In this document: positions 1-7,961 of the stretch, one piece after another | How positions within the stretch are numbered: the first letter of the stretch is position 1 | Layout of the letters: every line of letters starts with the position of its first letter | Source of the DNA: Proteobacteria bacterium UBA6908 | Lineage (GTDB): Bacteria; Pseudomonadota; Gammaproteobacteria; Acidiferrobacterales; UBA6901 | Direction of reading: 5' to 3' | DNA: 49,227 bases | Assembly (NCBI GenBank): GCA_002451085.1 | Contig: DKBE01000055.1 | Coordinates: forward strand, 1-49,227 | Translations under genes and position numbers: made by a program | Notes under the pieces: generated by a model | Told to the model about the DNA's origin: nothing | Seen by the model: only the letters and a program-made list of their open reading frames with translations | Database searches by the model: none

Positions 1-35
1 GGCGCGCCGGTTAGCAGCACGTTATGCCTGCCACG

Positions 36-785
36 TTAGTCCAGATACCGTGCCTGCCACTGGAGATAGAGGTTGTACACATACGTGTTGTAGTCTTCCG
101 GGTTGGTGAAGGCGCCCGGGTCAATGGCGTCGTAGACATAGTAATTGGCGCGCGGGTTACGCGTGGTCATGAAGTGCCAGAGCTTGTGCAACAGCGTCTG
201 CGGTTTGCGCCACTCGAAATCGTCCTGGGCTTCGTAATGCAGGAACACCGGCAGGATCGGTACGCCGGTGGCCATCGACACCTTGAAGGCGCCGAAGCGA
301 AATGAACTGTAGATTCGCCGGCCCTTGCAGCCACCTTCGGGATACAGTGCGACATTGTGGCCCTGGCGTACTTCGGACTCGATCTGCTCGGCCGCCATGC
401 GGCGCGATTCCGGATCCTCGCGTTTCACAAATAGCGTTCCGGCAGCCATGTTAATCCGCCCTGCCCACCACCAGTGTTTCACCTCGTCCTTGGCCAGCGA
501 GTACACCGGAAACAGGCTCGGGATGCCGACATCCTCAAACGCCGAAGGATGATTGGCGATCAGAATGTAATGCGTCGGCAGTGGCCGGGTGTTCTTCTGG
601 TGCAGGCGCAGGTCCACACCCAGCGCCTGCACGAACAGCCAGCACCAGAACCGGAAGGCGCGGAAATACCAGGACCGAAGCAGCGCCTTGGGCAAAAACG
701 ACAACCCGTACAACAGCAGCGTCACAATAGCCAGCTCGATCCAGCACCACAGGCGCCACATGACCCGAGCCAAAACTGCCAGCAT
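36..785 (-). CDS. 1-acylglycerol-3-phosphate acyltransferase-like protein (PlsC family)
   Basis: A 249-residue membrane-associated acyltransferase, probably transferring an acyl chain to a lysophospholipid or related glycerol lipid. The first 45 residues are strongly hydrophobic. The PlsC motifs follow in order: NHPSAFED (the H-x4-D catalytic pair), GTLFVKRE and LYPEGG. I chose the ATG at 785 because GGGAGG lies just upstream of it; the longer reading frame starts with TTG at 797 and has no ribosome site. The gene is transcribed away from the TRAP operon, with about 130 bases between them. Family membership is well supported by the motifs. The exact acceptor cannot be read from sequence, and it could be a lysophospholipid acyltransferase other than PlsC itself. 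Confidence 0.85.
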   Translation of the reverse strand: MLAVLARVMWRLWCWIELAIVTLLLYGLSFLPKALLRSWYFRAFRFWCWLFVQALGVDLRLHQKNTRPLPTHYILIANHPSAFEDVGIPSLFPVYSLAKDEVKHWWWAGRINMAAGTLFVKREDPESRRMAAEQIESEVRQGHNVALYPEGGCKGRRIYSSFRFGAFKVSMATGVPILPVFLHYEAQDDFEWRKPQTLLHKLWHFMTTRNPRANYYVYDAIDPGAFTNPEDYNTYVYNLYLQWQARYLD

Positions 786-916
786 GCCGCCTCCCAAGCG
801 GATGACATCATCCTGTCCTCCAGTATAGTGTCACGCGACCGTTAGTCGTAAAGCGTCCTGTTGCACATCGGAGCAAAAGCCATTATTTTCACGCCGATGA
901 GACCTGCCTGTCGGCA

Positions 917-1768
917 ATGACCACCTCCCCCCTCTCCGTCTTGCGCTTGCGCCTCCTTGTGGCGTTTCTGCTGCTTTCCCTGGCCGGGTGCGTCAGCTTC
1001 ACGGCGGATGACCTGACCTCGGCACTGCGCGACAGCAATGACCCCGAAGTCGTCCAGTCCGGCCTCCCGACCCTGATCCTGCTGAGCGATGGCTTCATCC
1101 ACGATGATCCCCGGGACGAAGACAAGCTCATGGCCGGCGCGGAACTGTATACGACCTATGCCAGCACTTTTGTCACCGACCCGGACCGGGTTCTCAGGCT
1201 GACGGCACGGGCGCGCGATTACGCCGAGCGCTCAATGTGCGCCTACCGGCAAAAGCTCTGTCACCTGTCCGCATTGCCATTCGATGAATTTCAGGCACGA
1301 ATGGCGCTGGTTCAGAAACGACACATTCCATTTCTGTACGGCTATGCCACCACCTGGGCTGGCTGGATCCAGGCACGCAGCACCGATTGGAGCGCCGTGG
1401 CCGACCTGCCAAAGGTAAAAGCCGCCCTGCAGCGCGTGGTAGCGGTGAATGAAGGCTATCGGAACGGTTACGCGCACCTGTACCTGGGCGTAATCGACAC
1501 GCTGTTGCCACCGGCATTGGGCGGCAAACCGGAAGAAGGCCGCTCCCATTTTGAACGGGTCCTGACGATGACACAGGGCCATGACCTGATGGTGAAGGTT
1601 GAGTACGCGCGCCGCTATGCCCGGATCGTGTATGATCGCACCCTGCACGACCGGCTGCTCAATGAAGTGCTGGCCGCACCCGTGGAAGCGCCGGGGCTCA
1701 CCCTCAGCAACATGCTGGCGCAACGCGCGGCCCGCGACCTGCTCAAGAGCGCTGACGCCTATTTCTGA
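917..1768 (+). CDS. TRAP transporter TatT-component lipoprotein
   Basis: A 283-residue exported lipoprotein. The N-terminus is a lipoprotein signal ending LSLAGC, with the lipidated cysteine at residue 25. The rest is helical with TPR-like spacing. The context (binding protein, small permease and large permease directly downstream on the same strand) and the overall pattern fit the TatT family (TPR protein associated with TRAP transporters), known from the Treponema TatT/TatP pair. There TatT forms a ring-like trimer that partners the binding protein. It probably docks the TRAP binding protein at the periplasmic face of the outer or inner membrane. It is first in the operon, with a 13-base gap to dctP. 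The name rests on family resemblance and context, not on a catalytic motif. Confidence 0.8.
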   Translation: MTTSPLSVLRLRLLVAFLLLSLAGCVSFTADDLTSALRDSNDPEVVQSGLPTLILLSDGFIHDDPRDEDKLMAGAELYTTYASTFVTDPDRVLRLTARARDYAERSMCAYRQKLCHLSALPFDEFQARMALVQKRHIPFLYGYATTWAGWIQARSTDWSAVADLPKVKAALQRVVAVNEGYRNGYAHLYLGVIDTLLPPALGGKPEEGRSHFERVLTMTQGHDLMVKVEYARRYARIVYDRTLHDRLLNEVLAAPVEAPGLTLSNMLAQRAARDLLKSADAYF

Positions 1769-1781
1769 ACAGGGAACTTTC

Positions 1782-2807
1782 ATGTCTGGCACTCCGTTAC
1801 TCCGCTGGTATTCACACATCCTTATTGCTGTATTGCTCGGACTCGCCTTGCCGGTGCAGGCCGTGGATCTCAAGATTGCGACCCTCGTGCCGGATGGCAC
1901 CTTGTGGATGAAGGAAATGCGCAAGGGTGCCGACGAAGTCACCCAGCGCACCGGTGGACGTGTGAATTTCCGGTTTTACCCGGGCGGCAGCATGGGCAAT
2001 GACCGGTCGGTCCTGCGCAAGATTCGCGCCGGTCAGCTGCAGGGCGGCGCATTGACTGGCGGCTCACTCAGCGACATCGAACCGAACATGCAGCTCTACA
2101 GTCTGCCCTTCTTATTCCGTTCCAACGAAGAATTCGTATACGTCCGATCGCGCATGGACAAGGCATTTATCGAAGGTCTCGAGAAAAACGGCTTTGTGAC
2201 CTTTGGTCTGGGCGACGGCGGTGTGGCCTACCTGATGTCCAATACCATGATCACCAAGGTCGACGACCTCAAGACCCAAAAGGTATGGATACCGGAAGGC
2301 GACGACGTCCTGCGCGACATCTTTGTATCGCTGGGGGTGTCGCCGGTGCCACTGCCGCTCACCGATGTGCTGACCGGCCTGCAGACCGGCCTGGTAACGG
2401 CGGTCGGTACCTCGGCCGTGGGGGCAATTGCCCTGCAGTGGCACACCAAGGTGAAATACGTGACCGATGTTCCAACCCTGTATCTGTACGGCGCCCTGGC
2501 GGTCGACAAAAAAGCCTTCGACCGAATTTCGGCAGCCGACCAGAAAGTGCTGCGGGAAGTCATGGAACGCGTGTTTGCCGATCTCAGCCGCCAAACGCGG
2601 CTCGACGACCGCAGCGCACGTGAAGCACTCAAGAAACAGGGTATACAGTTTGTGAAAATGCCCCCCGAAGAAGTCGCCAAACTGCAATCCGCCACCGAAA
2701 ACAGCCTCGAACGGCTCGGCAAAAACGGTACATTCAATTCTGCCTTGTTGCGCCAGATCCGCGAACACCTGGCCACCTATCGCCGCAATCCGTCGGCCGC
2801 ACACTGA
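1782..2807 (+). CDS. dctP: TRAP transporter periplasmic substrate-binding protein (DctP/TatP type)
   Basis: A 341-residue periplasmic binding protein of a tripartite ATP-independent transporter. A signal peptide occupies residues 1-27 (cleavage after VQA). The mature protein starts with the typical DLKIATLVPDGT strand. The reading frame is open upstream to 1599, but the ATG at 1782 has an AGGGA ribosome site and gives a clean signal peptide. In most carboxylate-binding DctP proteins the segment after 'DLKG' carries Leu/Ile-Arg-Val-Pro, and the Arg holds the substrate carboxylate. Here the segment reads QKVWIPEGDD, with Trp169 at that position. Together with the TatT partner this suggests a ligand other than a simple C4 acid. 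Fold and role are secure; the ligand is unknown. Confidence 0.9.
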   Translation: MSGTPLLRWYSHILIAVLLGLALPVQAVDLKIATLVPDGTLWMKEMRKGADEVTQRTGGRVNFRFYPGGSMGNDRSVLRKIRAGQLQGGALTGGSLSDIEPNMQLYSLPFLFRSNEEFVYVRSRMDKAFIEGLEKNGFVTFGLGDGGVAYLMSNTMITKVDDLKTQKVWIPEGDDVLRDIFVSLGVSPVPLPLTDVLTGLQTGLVTAVGTSAVGAIALQWHTKVKYVTDVPTLYLYGALAVDKKAFDRISAADQKVLREVMERVFADLSRQTRLDDRSAREALKKQGIQFVKMPPEEVAKLQSATENSLERLGKNGTFNSALLRQIREHLATYRRNPSAAH

Positions 2808-2809
2808 TC

Positions 2810-3328
2810 ATGCCTGGCCACCAGACCGCGACATGGTGGTCACGCCTGCTGCACGGGCTGATCTGGGTTGAAAATGCCACCTTGATCAGTCTGCTCGGTC
2901 TCATGGTGATACTCGCTGGCACTCAGATCATCTTTCGAAACCTGCTGAATCTCAATCTTATTGGCGTTGACCAGCTGCTGCGGTTGCTGGTGCTTTGGGT
3001 GGCACTGCTGGGGGCTGTCGCCGCCAGCCGTGAAGACAAGCACATCAGCGTCGACCTGTTTTCCCGCCTGCTGCCCGCACGCACGCGTGCCGCCGTGCGC
3101 GTCATTCTTGATCTGTTCACGGTCGGCGTGTGCATACTAATCGCCTGGCATGCCGCTCGCTTCGTTGCCAGCGAGCGTGCGGCCGGAAGTATGGTCACCG
3201 CAACAATTCCGATGTGGTTCGCCCAATTGATTCTGCCGGTGGCGTTTACCCTGATTGCGTTACGTTATGTGCTGCATCTGGTCAAGCATCTCCACGAAGC
3301 GTTCACCGACCGCATGACCGCCAAATGA
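2810..3328 (+). CDS. dctQ: TRAP transporter small permease (DctQ)
   Basis: A 172-residue inner-membrane protein with four predicted membrane segments, the normal architecture of the small TRAP subunit. Typical family features are visible: a VENATLISLLGLMVILAG first segment, the LLVLWVALLGA segment, and the EDKHISVDLF motif after the second helix. It bridges the large permease and stabilises the transporter. It starts 2 bases after the dctP stop, and its own stop overlaps the dctM start (ATGA), so the genes are translationally coupled. Confidence 0.92.
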   Translation: MPGHQTATWWSRLLHGLIWVENATLISLLGLMVILAGTQIIFRNLLNLNLIGVDQLLRLLVLWVALLGAVAASREDKHISVDLFSRLLPARTRAAVRVILDLFTVGVCILIAWHAARFVASERAAGSMVTATIPMWFAQLILPVAFTLIALRYVLHLVKHLHEAFTDRMTAK

Positions 3329-4602
3329 TCCTCACCGGATTGCTCCTGATACTGGCGGTATTTGGTGCACCGCTGTTCGCCATTATCGCCGCTGGAGCGA
3401 TGATTGGTTTCGCACGCTCCGATATTGACCTCAGCGTCGTGGTGATCGAATTCTATCGAATCGCCGAAATGCCGGTATTGTTGTCGATCCCGCTATTCAC
3501 GTTCGCCGGTTATCTGCTGGGCGAATCGCAAGCACCACACCGCCTGGTGCGGTTGACCAACGTGTTCCTTGGCTGGCTCCCCGGTGGACTGGCCGTTGTC
3601 GCCCTGGCCTCGTGCGCTTTGTTTACGGCATTTACCGGGGCCACCGGTGTCACCATCGTGGCGCTCGGGGCCCTGCTCTATCCTGCACTCAAGGAATCCG
3701 GCTACCCGGAACGTTTCAATCTCGGGTTGATCACTACCTCCGGCAGTCTCGGGTTGTTGTTTGCACCATCGCTGCCGCTGATCCTTTATGGCGTGGTGGC
3801 CCAACAGTTGAATGTCGGGCGGCCGTTCGGGATCGACGATCTGTTTCTGGCTGGCATCCTGCCCGGCCTGTTGATGGTGGTGGCGCTATCTGTCTGGGGA
3901 TTCTGGCAGAGTCGCCATGCCCGCTTGCCACAAACCTCATTCTCCGTGCGCGAGGCCGTTTCCGCCATGCGTGAGGCCATCTGGGAGTTACCGCTGCCGT
4001 TTGTGGTCCTGGGTGGTATTTACAGCGGCACCATTGCTGTGTCCGAAGCGGCGGCGGTCACCGCGCTGTATGTGCTGATCATCGAGGTGTTCGTTTACCG
4101 CGATATACCCCTGGGATCACTGCCACGCATCATGCGTGAGTCGATGGTCATGGTGGGCGGGATTCTGATCGTACTGGGGGCCTCACTGGCCTCAACCAAT
4201 TACCTGTTGGACCAACAGGTGCCGACGAAGTTGTTTGAGCTGGTTCAGCAACATATCAGTGATCCGTTGACCTTCCTGCTGTTGTTGAACGCTTTTCTGA
4301 TTGTACTGGGGATGATGCTGGATGTGTTCTCGGCCGTGGTGATCATGGTGCCACTGTTGCTGCCACTGGCGGTCGGCTACGGCATTCACCCGGTCCACCT
4401 CGGCATCATCTTTCTCGCCAACATGCAACTTGGCTATATCACACCGCCGGTCGGGATGAACCTGTTTATCGCCAGCTACCGTTTCAATAAACCGGTGATG
4501 GAACTCTTCTACGCCACTCTGCCCTTCCTGTTGCTGCTCGCGGCGACCGTGCTGATGATCACCTATTGGCCGGCACTGTCACTGGCGCTGCTGCATCATT
4601 GA
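3325..4602 (+). CDS. dctM: TRAP transporter large permease (DctM)
   Basis: A 425-residue polytopic inner-membrane protein, the sodium-coupled transport subunit of the TRAP system. Family signatures include the glycine-rich FTGATGVTIVALG segment near residue 105 and the late FLANMQLGYITPPVGMNLF stretch near residue 365. The reading frame extends upstream inside dctQ, but the ATG at 3325 overlaps the dctQ stop by 4 bases and is the natural start. It closes the TatT-DctP-DctQ-DctM operon; the next gene (moaD) is convergent 8 bases away. Substrate is not deducible. Confidence 0.93.
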   Translation: MILTGLLLILAVFGAPLFAIIAAGAMIGFARSDIDLSVVVIEFYRIAEMPVLLSIPLFTFAGYLLGESQAPHRLVRLTNVFLGWLPGGLAVVALASCALFTAFTGATGVTIVALGALLYPALKESGYPERFNLGLITTSGSLGLLFAPSLPLILYGVVAQQLNVGRPFGIDDLFLAGILPGLLMVVALSVWGFWQSRHARLPQTSFSVREAVSAMREAIWELPLPFVVLGGIYSGTIAVSEAAAVTALYVLIIEVFVYRDIPLGSLPRIMRESMVMVGGILIVLGASLASTNYLLDQQVPTKLFELVQQHISDPLTFLLLLNAFLIVLGMMLDVFSAVVIMVPLLLPLAVGYGIHPVHLGIIFLANMQLGYITPPVGMNLFIASYRFNKPVMELFYATLPFLLLLAATVLMITYWPALSLALLHH

Positions 4603-4610
4603 AACCGGCT

Positions 4611-4859
4611 CTAACCGGGGGCATTCGAGACAATGGCAATTTCCTGTGCGCCGGTGACCGGTGTATCAAGACTGGCAAATTGCTTGTTGACCAGTACCTG
4701 CACCCGGTCTTCGGCCAGCGCTTTCTCCCAGATACCGCCACGCTTGCGTAACAATGCCAGCAGACCACGAACATCTGCGACCTCGGCTGGCAATGGCAAG
4801 TCCTCCGCGGCTCGCCCCAGCTTGTCCACGAGATAGGCAAAATAAAGTATGCGGGCCAT
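4611..4859 (-). CDS. moaD: MoaD-like molybdopterin synthase sulfur carrier with Pro-Gly C-terminus
   Basis: An 82-residue beta-grasp protein with the MoaD pattern: MARILYFAYLVDKLG start, a central VLVNKQFASLDTPV strand and a QEIAIVSNAPG end. MoaD normally ends in Gly-Gly; the last Gly is adenylated and then thiocarboxylated to give sulfur to precursor Z with MoaE. Here the tail is Asn-Ala-Pro-Gly, so the terminal Gly is kept and the penultimate one is Pro. I checked one-base shifts at the end; none restores Gly-Gly. No moaE, moaA or moaC lies beside it. mobA, another cofactor gene, is 28 kb away at 33065. It may be a working MoaD with a variant tail or a diverged sulfur carrier. Confidence 0.78.
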   Translation of the reverse strand: MARILYFAYLVDKLGRAAEDLPLPAEVADVRGLLALLRKRGGIWEKALAEDRVQVLVNKQFASLDTPVTGAQEIAIVSNAPG

Positions 4860-5006
4860 GGGCGTAATCCAGTTGATGATTGTGATTTCGGGTACTGTAG
4901 CCGGCTACCCGCCGGCACTCAACGGCACAGGTGCCGCGACCTTCCCACAATGACCAACCAGGCATTCTGCTAGAATGGTCACAGACTCCTTTCGCGCTAC
5001 GCCCGG

Positions 5007-5813
5007 ATGACCGCCCGTTCCGCGTTACCCATTGGCGTTTTTGATTCCGGCATTGGCGGACTGACCGTCGTGCGCGCGTTGCAACAACAGCTGCCGTACG
5101 AGCGCATCCTGTATTTCGGCGACACAGCGCGCGTGCCCTACGGCGTCAAATCGTCCGACACCATCCGTCAGTATTCCCTGCAGATCGTCGATTTCCTGCT
5201 GGAACAGCAGGTCAAGCTGCTCATCGTTGCATGCAACACCATGGCGGCGGTAGCCGCCGAGGCCATTCGTGCCAGAACAACAGTCCCGGTGCTGGATGTG
5301 ATTGAGGCCGGGGTCGAAGTCGCCGCCGCCACCACACGTACCGGCCGCATCGGCGTCATCGGCACGCTAACCACGATCAGCAGCGGCGCCTACGAACAGG
5401 GCGTGCGTCGGCGACATGCCAAAAGCCAGATCGTTAGCCAAGCCTGCCCGATGTTCGTGCCACTGGTGGAGGAAGGCTGGCTTGACCATCCGGTTACCCG
5501 CCTGACCGCCCGGGAGTATCTGGCACCGCTGCTTGCTGCCGATGTCGACACCCTGGTACTTGGCTGCACCCACTACCCGCTGCTCCAGCCGATGCTCCAG
5601 GACGTGGTCGGACCCGCGGTCACATTGGTGGATTCGGCCGAGACCACTGCCTCCCGCGCCCGCGCACTCCTCACTGATCTGGGACTGCTCAACCCGGCTG
5701 CAATCGATCCGCTGCATCGCGTGGTGGTGACGGATGTGCCCCAACGTTTCCGTGCCATCGGTGAACGCTTTCTCGGCAAGCCATTGCCGGAAATCGAGCT
5801 GGTTCAATGGTAA
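5007..5813 (+). CDS. murI: glutamate racemase
   Basis: A 268-residue cytoplasmic racemase that makes D-glutamate for peptidoglycan. Both catalytic cysteines are present in their usual contexts: Cys76 in ACNTMAA and Cys187 in LGCTHYPLL. The N-terminal IGVFDSGIGGLTV motif carries the conserved Asp13 and Ser14. Length is normal for the family. The gene stands alone between divergent moaD and the PilZ-like gene. A 6-bp stem follows the stop, but it has no U-tract, so no terminator is called. Confidence 0.96.
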   Translation: MTARSALPIGVFDSGIGGLTVVRALQQQLPYERILYFGDTARVPYGVKSSDTIRQYSLQIVDFLLEQQVKLLIVACNTMAAVAAEAIRARTTVPVLDVIEAGVEVAAATTRTGRIGVIGTLTTISSGAYEQGVRRRHAKSQIVSQACPMFVPLVEEGWLDHPVTRLTAREYLAPLLAADVDTLVLGCTHYPLLQPMLQDVVGPAVTLVDSAETTASRARALLTDLGLLNPAAIDPLHRVVVTDVPQRFRAIGERFLGKPLPEIELVQW

Positions 5814-5920
5814 AGCTGCCTCCTGGCCGATAAGACGCCGGTCGCTGCCGACCGACGTACTCACCCGATCAGCCTCTGCGCCTAGACTCTAAGGACCGGA
5901 ATCACCCGTCTGGAGGACCG

Positions 5921-6253
5921 ATGATCAGAAAAGATCGTGAGCCGGCTCCACCGCGACTGATCGATGCCCAGATCCGCATTGACTACCGCGGGTTTCTCCA
6001 CTGCGATGTTCGCGATCTGGATATGCACGGGGTATTCGTCATGGGTCAGGATGGCGCCCTCACGCGCCTGCGCAAGGATGCCCCGGTGGAAGTCAGCCTG
6101 AAACTGAATGCCGGCGGCCGCAACCAGATTCACAGATTGCGCGCCCGAGTCGAGCACCGTCATCGCGACGGCATGAGCCTGGTCTTTACCGACGCCGATC
6201 TCGACACCTATAGCGCGCTGCTGCAAATCGGTTCTTCCCAGGATCAGGATTAG
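5921..6253 (+). CDS. PilZ-like domain protein
   Basis: A 110-residue single-domain protein with the size and strand pattern of a stand-alone PilZ domain, the cyclic-di-GMP-binding fold. It has a basic N-terminus followed by strands around YRGFLHCDVRDLDMHGVFVMG. The canonical second motif is Asp/Asn-x-Ser-x-x-Gly; here the corresponding loop reads DLDMHG, so the Ser is absent and nucleotide binding may be weak or lost. GGAGG precedes the ATG. The 3' end overlaps the convergent patatin gene by 4 bases. The assignment rests on fold-level resemblance and is moderate. Confidence 0.65.
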   Translation: MIRKDREPAPPRLIDAQIRIDYRGFLHCDVRDLDMHGVFVMGQDGALTRLRKDAPVEVSLKLNAGGRNQIHRLRARVEHRHRDGMSLVFTDADLDTYSALLQIGSSQDQD

Positions 6254-7185
6254 CGCTCCGTGACGGCGCTCGACACGGCCACGCCGCGACGCTGACCGTT
6301 CCAGTTGTCGAGCGCCTGGCGGAGGGCCGGCATGCTGGCACGCGCCGCGTCCATGCCGGCCTGCATCAATCGTTTCTTCTGGGTGAAGTCCATCATCGCC
6401 ACCTCCCCGACGGCCGGGGCAATCAGCACGTCGGCCTCGTTGCGGCGACGACTGACATTTTCACTGAACATGATGTGCACAGCCTGCAGGGTGACATCCA
6501 CAAGGTTGGTGATATTGAAGTTCGTGACATTCTGGCTGATGTCGACCGCGATCACGATATCGGCACCCTTTTCGCGGGCGACAGACACCGGCAGATTGTC
6601 CACAGTGCCACCGTCCACCAGGATCTTTCCTCCCAGTTCGACCGGCTGAAACACGCCGGGGATGGCGCAGCTGGCACGGATCGCTCGCGGCAGCGGTCCG
6701 TGGTCCAGAATCACGCGTTTGCCGCGGTTAAGATCAGTCGCTACCGCCGCAAACGGAATCTTGAGGGCCTCGATGTTCGTGACTGGAATGCGCTTGGCCA
6801 CAAACTGTTCGAGCCGTTCCCCTTTGATGGGGCCCATGGTGGCGCCGATCAGGGCATAGTCGAGCAGATCATCCCGGGTCAGTCCGAAGGCCGTCCACTC
6901 CAATTCGAAACTATTGGCTTCATGCGCATACAGGGCACCGATCAGGCTACCGACACTGGTGCCGACGATCAGATCGATCGGAATCTTTTCCTGTTCCAGC
7001 ACACGGATCACACCAATATGGGCAAATCCGCGTGCTGCCCCACCACCCAGCACCAGCGCTACCCTCGGACGTTGCAGGCCGTCACCTGGCCCCGCGACCG
7101 GGGTGACGCATCCCGACAACGCCACGGTCAATAGCAGTGTGCCCAACAGGCGTTGGCTCCATGAAAGGCGGGAAATGACAGGCAT
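6250..7185 (-). CDS. patatin-like phospholipase lipoprotein (RssA/NTE type)
   Basis: A 311-residue serine hydrolase of the patatin fold. It has a lipoprotein signal ending VALSGC (Cys26), the oxyanion loop LGGGAARGFAHIG, the nucleophile elbow GTSVGS (Ser77) and the catalytic Asp191 in VDGGTVDN, so the Ser-Asp dyad is complete. It probably hydrolyses phospholipids or lysophospholipids at the cell envelope. The reading frame runs to a TTG at 7215, but the ATG at 7185 gives the proper signal peptide and has GGAACG upstream. Its stop overlaps the PilZ-like gene by 4 bases in convergent orientation. Confidence 0.88.
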   Translation of the reverse strand: MPVISRLSWSQRLLGTLLLTVALSGCVTPVAGPGDGLQRPRVALVLGGGAARGFAHIGVIRVLEQEKIPIDLIVGTSVGSLIGALYAHEANSFELEWTAFGLTRDDLLDYALIGATMGPIKGERLEQFVAKRIPVTNIEALKIPFAAVATDLNRGKRVILDHGPLPRAIRASCAIPGVFQPVELGGKILVDGGTVDNLPVSVAREKGADIVIAVDISQNVTNFNITNLVDVTLQAVHIMFSENVSRRRNEADVLIAPAVGEVAMMDFTQKKRLMQAGMDAARASMPALRQALDNWNGQRRGVAVSSAVTER

Positions 7186-7331
7186 GGCTATTGGCGTTCC
7201 GGGGTTAAATGACAAACGTCATTGTCGGGGATCGGACACGTCCGGTCATTGCCGTATGTCGCATCATCATTATCCCCGGTCGCTAGGAATTATCGCTGGT
7301 GAACCGCAGACATTGCAGGCAGCATGAATAC

Positions 7332-7360
7332 TTGACTATATTGATAAGGATATGTATATT
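7332..7360 (+). promoter_or_regulatory. sigma-70 type promoter for the SOR-like gene
   Basis: TTGACT (7332-7337), a 17-base spacer and TATATT (7355-7360), close to consensus. It lies in a strikingly AT-rich patch about 85 bases before the start codon of the SOR-like gene. The long leader left after it may hold further control. Confidence 0.65.
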
Positions 7361-7445
7361 AGTATTTTCTTATGTTGAAAATTGCTGCGTTTATTGGCAC
7401 ATCATCACTATCTACAGTCACTCACCAGACTTACCGGAGGTTCCC

Positions 7446-7892
7446 ATGGCGCTAATCAATGGCTTCCCGAATGACGGCATCGTCACCATTAACCGGGTCA
7501 TTCTAAAACCCGCCTTTACGGTTGATGATCTCCAGGAACGTGTCGCCGTACTGTGCGAAAACGTGAAAACCTACCACTCCGACACGGGATTTGTCGGTGG
7601 TTTCGTGGCACTGAACAGCGGTGCGGTGTCCAACGAAGGCTCAACCATCGGTCAGGCCGTAGAAAGTCCGCTCAAGGGCAAGGAGGCGCTGATCGTGACC
7701 TTCTGGAAAACGTTCGAGGATCATGAGAAATCGCACCGCTCCGATACGTTCCAGCCGCTGTTCCAGCAGGTGCTGGATCTGTGCGAAAACGGCAACGAGG
7801 AGATTGCCTACAACATGCTCTGGTCCGGCAAGGCTTACAGCGATGAAGAGGCAAAAGCCGCCCGTGAAGCCAAGGCACGCTACGCCGCCTGA
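7446..7892 (+). CDS. half-length sulfur oxygenase reductase-like protein (dimeric alpha+beta barrel)
   Basis: A 148-residue soluble protein with no signal peptide; GGAGG lies 7 bases before the ATG. The middle reads TFWKTFEDHEKSHR, closely resembling the iron-binding TFWKDWKDHEEMHR of archaeal sulfur oxygenase reductase (SOR), where two His (86 and 90) bind iron. Here these are His93 and His97. A Cys37 lies 56 residues before the first His (55 in SOR for the persulfide Cys31), followed by a shared GFVG. A Glu-rich stretch (Glu114, Glu118, Glu119) near EEIAYNM could provide the third ligand. SOR is about 308 residues with two such domains; this is only one. The alternative is an ordinary antibiotic-biosynthesis-monooxygenase-like protein of the same fold. 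The comparison is from memory, not a search. Confidence 0.55.
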   Translation: MALINGFPNDGIVTINRVILKPAFTVDDLQERVAVLCENVKTYHSDTGFVGGFVALNSGAVSNEGSTIGQAVESPLKGKEALIVTFWKTFEDHEKSHRSDTFQPLFQQVLDLCENGNEEIAYNMLWSGKAYSDEEAKAAREAKARYAA

Positions 7893-7914
7893 ATTGCCGA
7901 GGCTCCATCCACAC

Positions 7915-7948
7915 AACACCCGGCCTGACCGCCGGGTGTTATTTTTTG
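7915..7948 (+). terminator. Rho-independent terminator of the SOR-like gene
   Basis: A perfect 10-bp stem (AACACCCGGC / GCCGGGTGTT) with a 6-base loop followed by ATTTTTT. It starts 22 bases after the stop. With the promoter upstream it marks the SOR-like gene as a monocistronic unit. Confidence 0.92.
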
Positions 7949-7961
7949 TGCGCGGATATCA

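Noticed and set aside
866-899. CATCGG/CCGATG inverted repeat upstream of the TRAP operon
   Set aside because: Only 6 base pairs with a 22-base spacer; no flanking promoter elements make it convincing.
4611-4640. Sequencing frameshift hiding a Gly-Gly end of moaD
   Set aside because: Adding or removing one C in the GCCCCC run gives neither a Gly-Gly end nor a better protein.
5838-5870. CGGTCG/CGACCG stem after murI
   Set aside because: No T-tract on either side, stem short; not called as a terminator.
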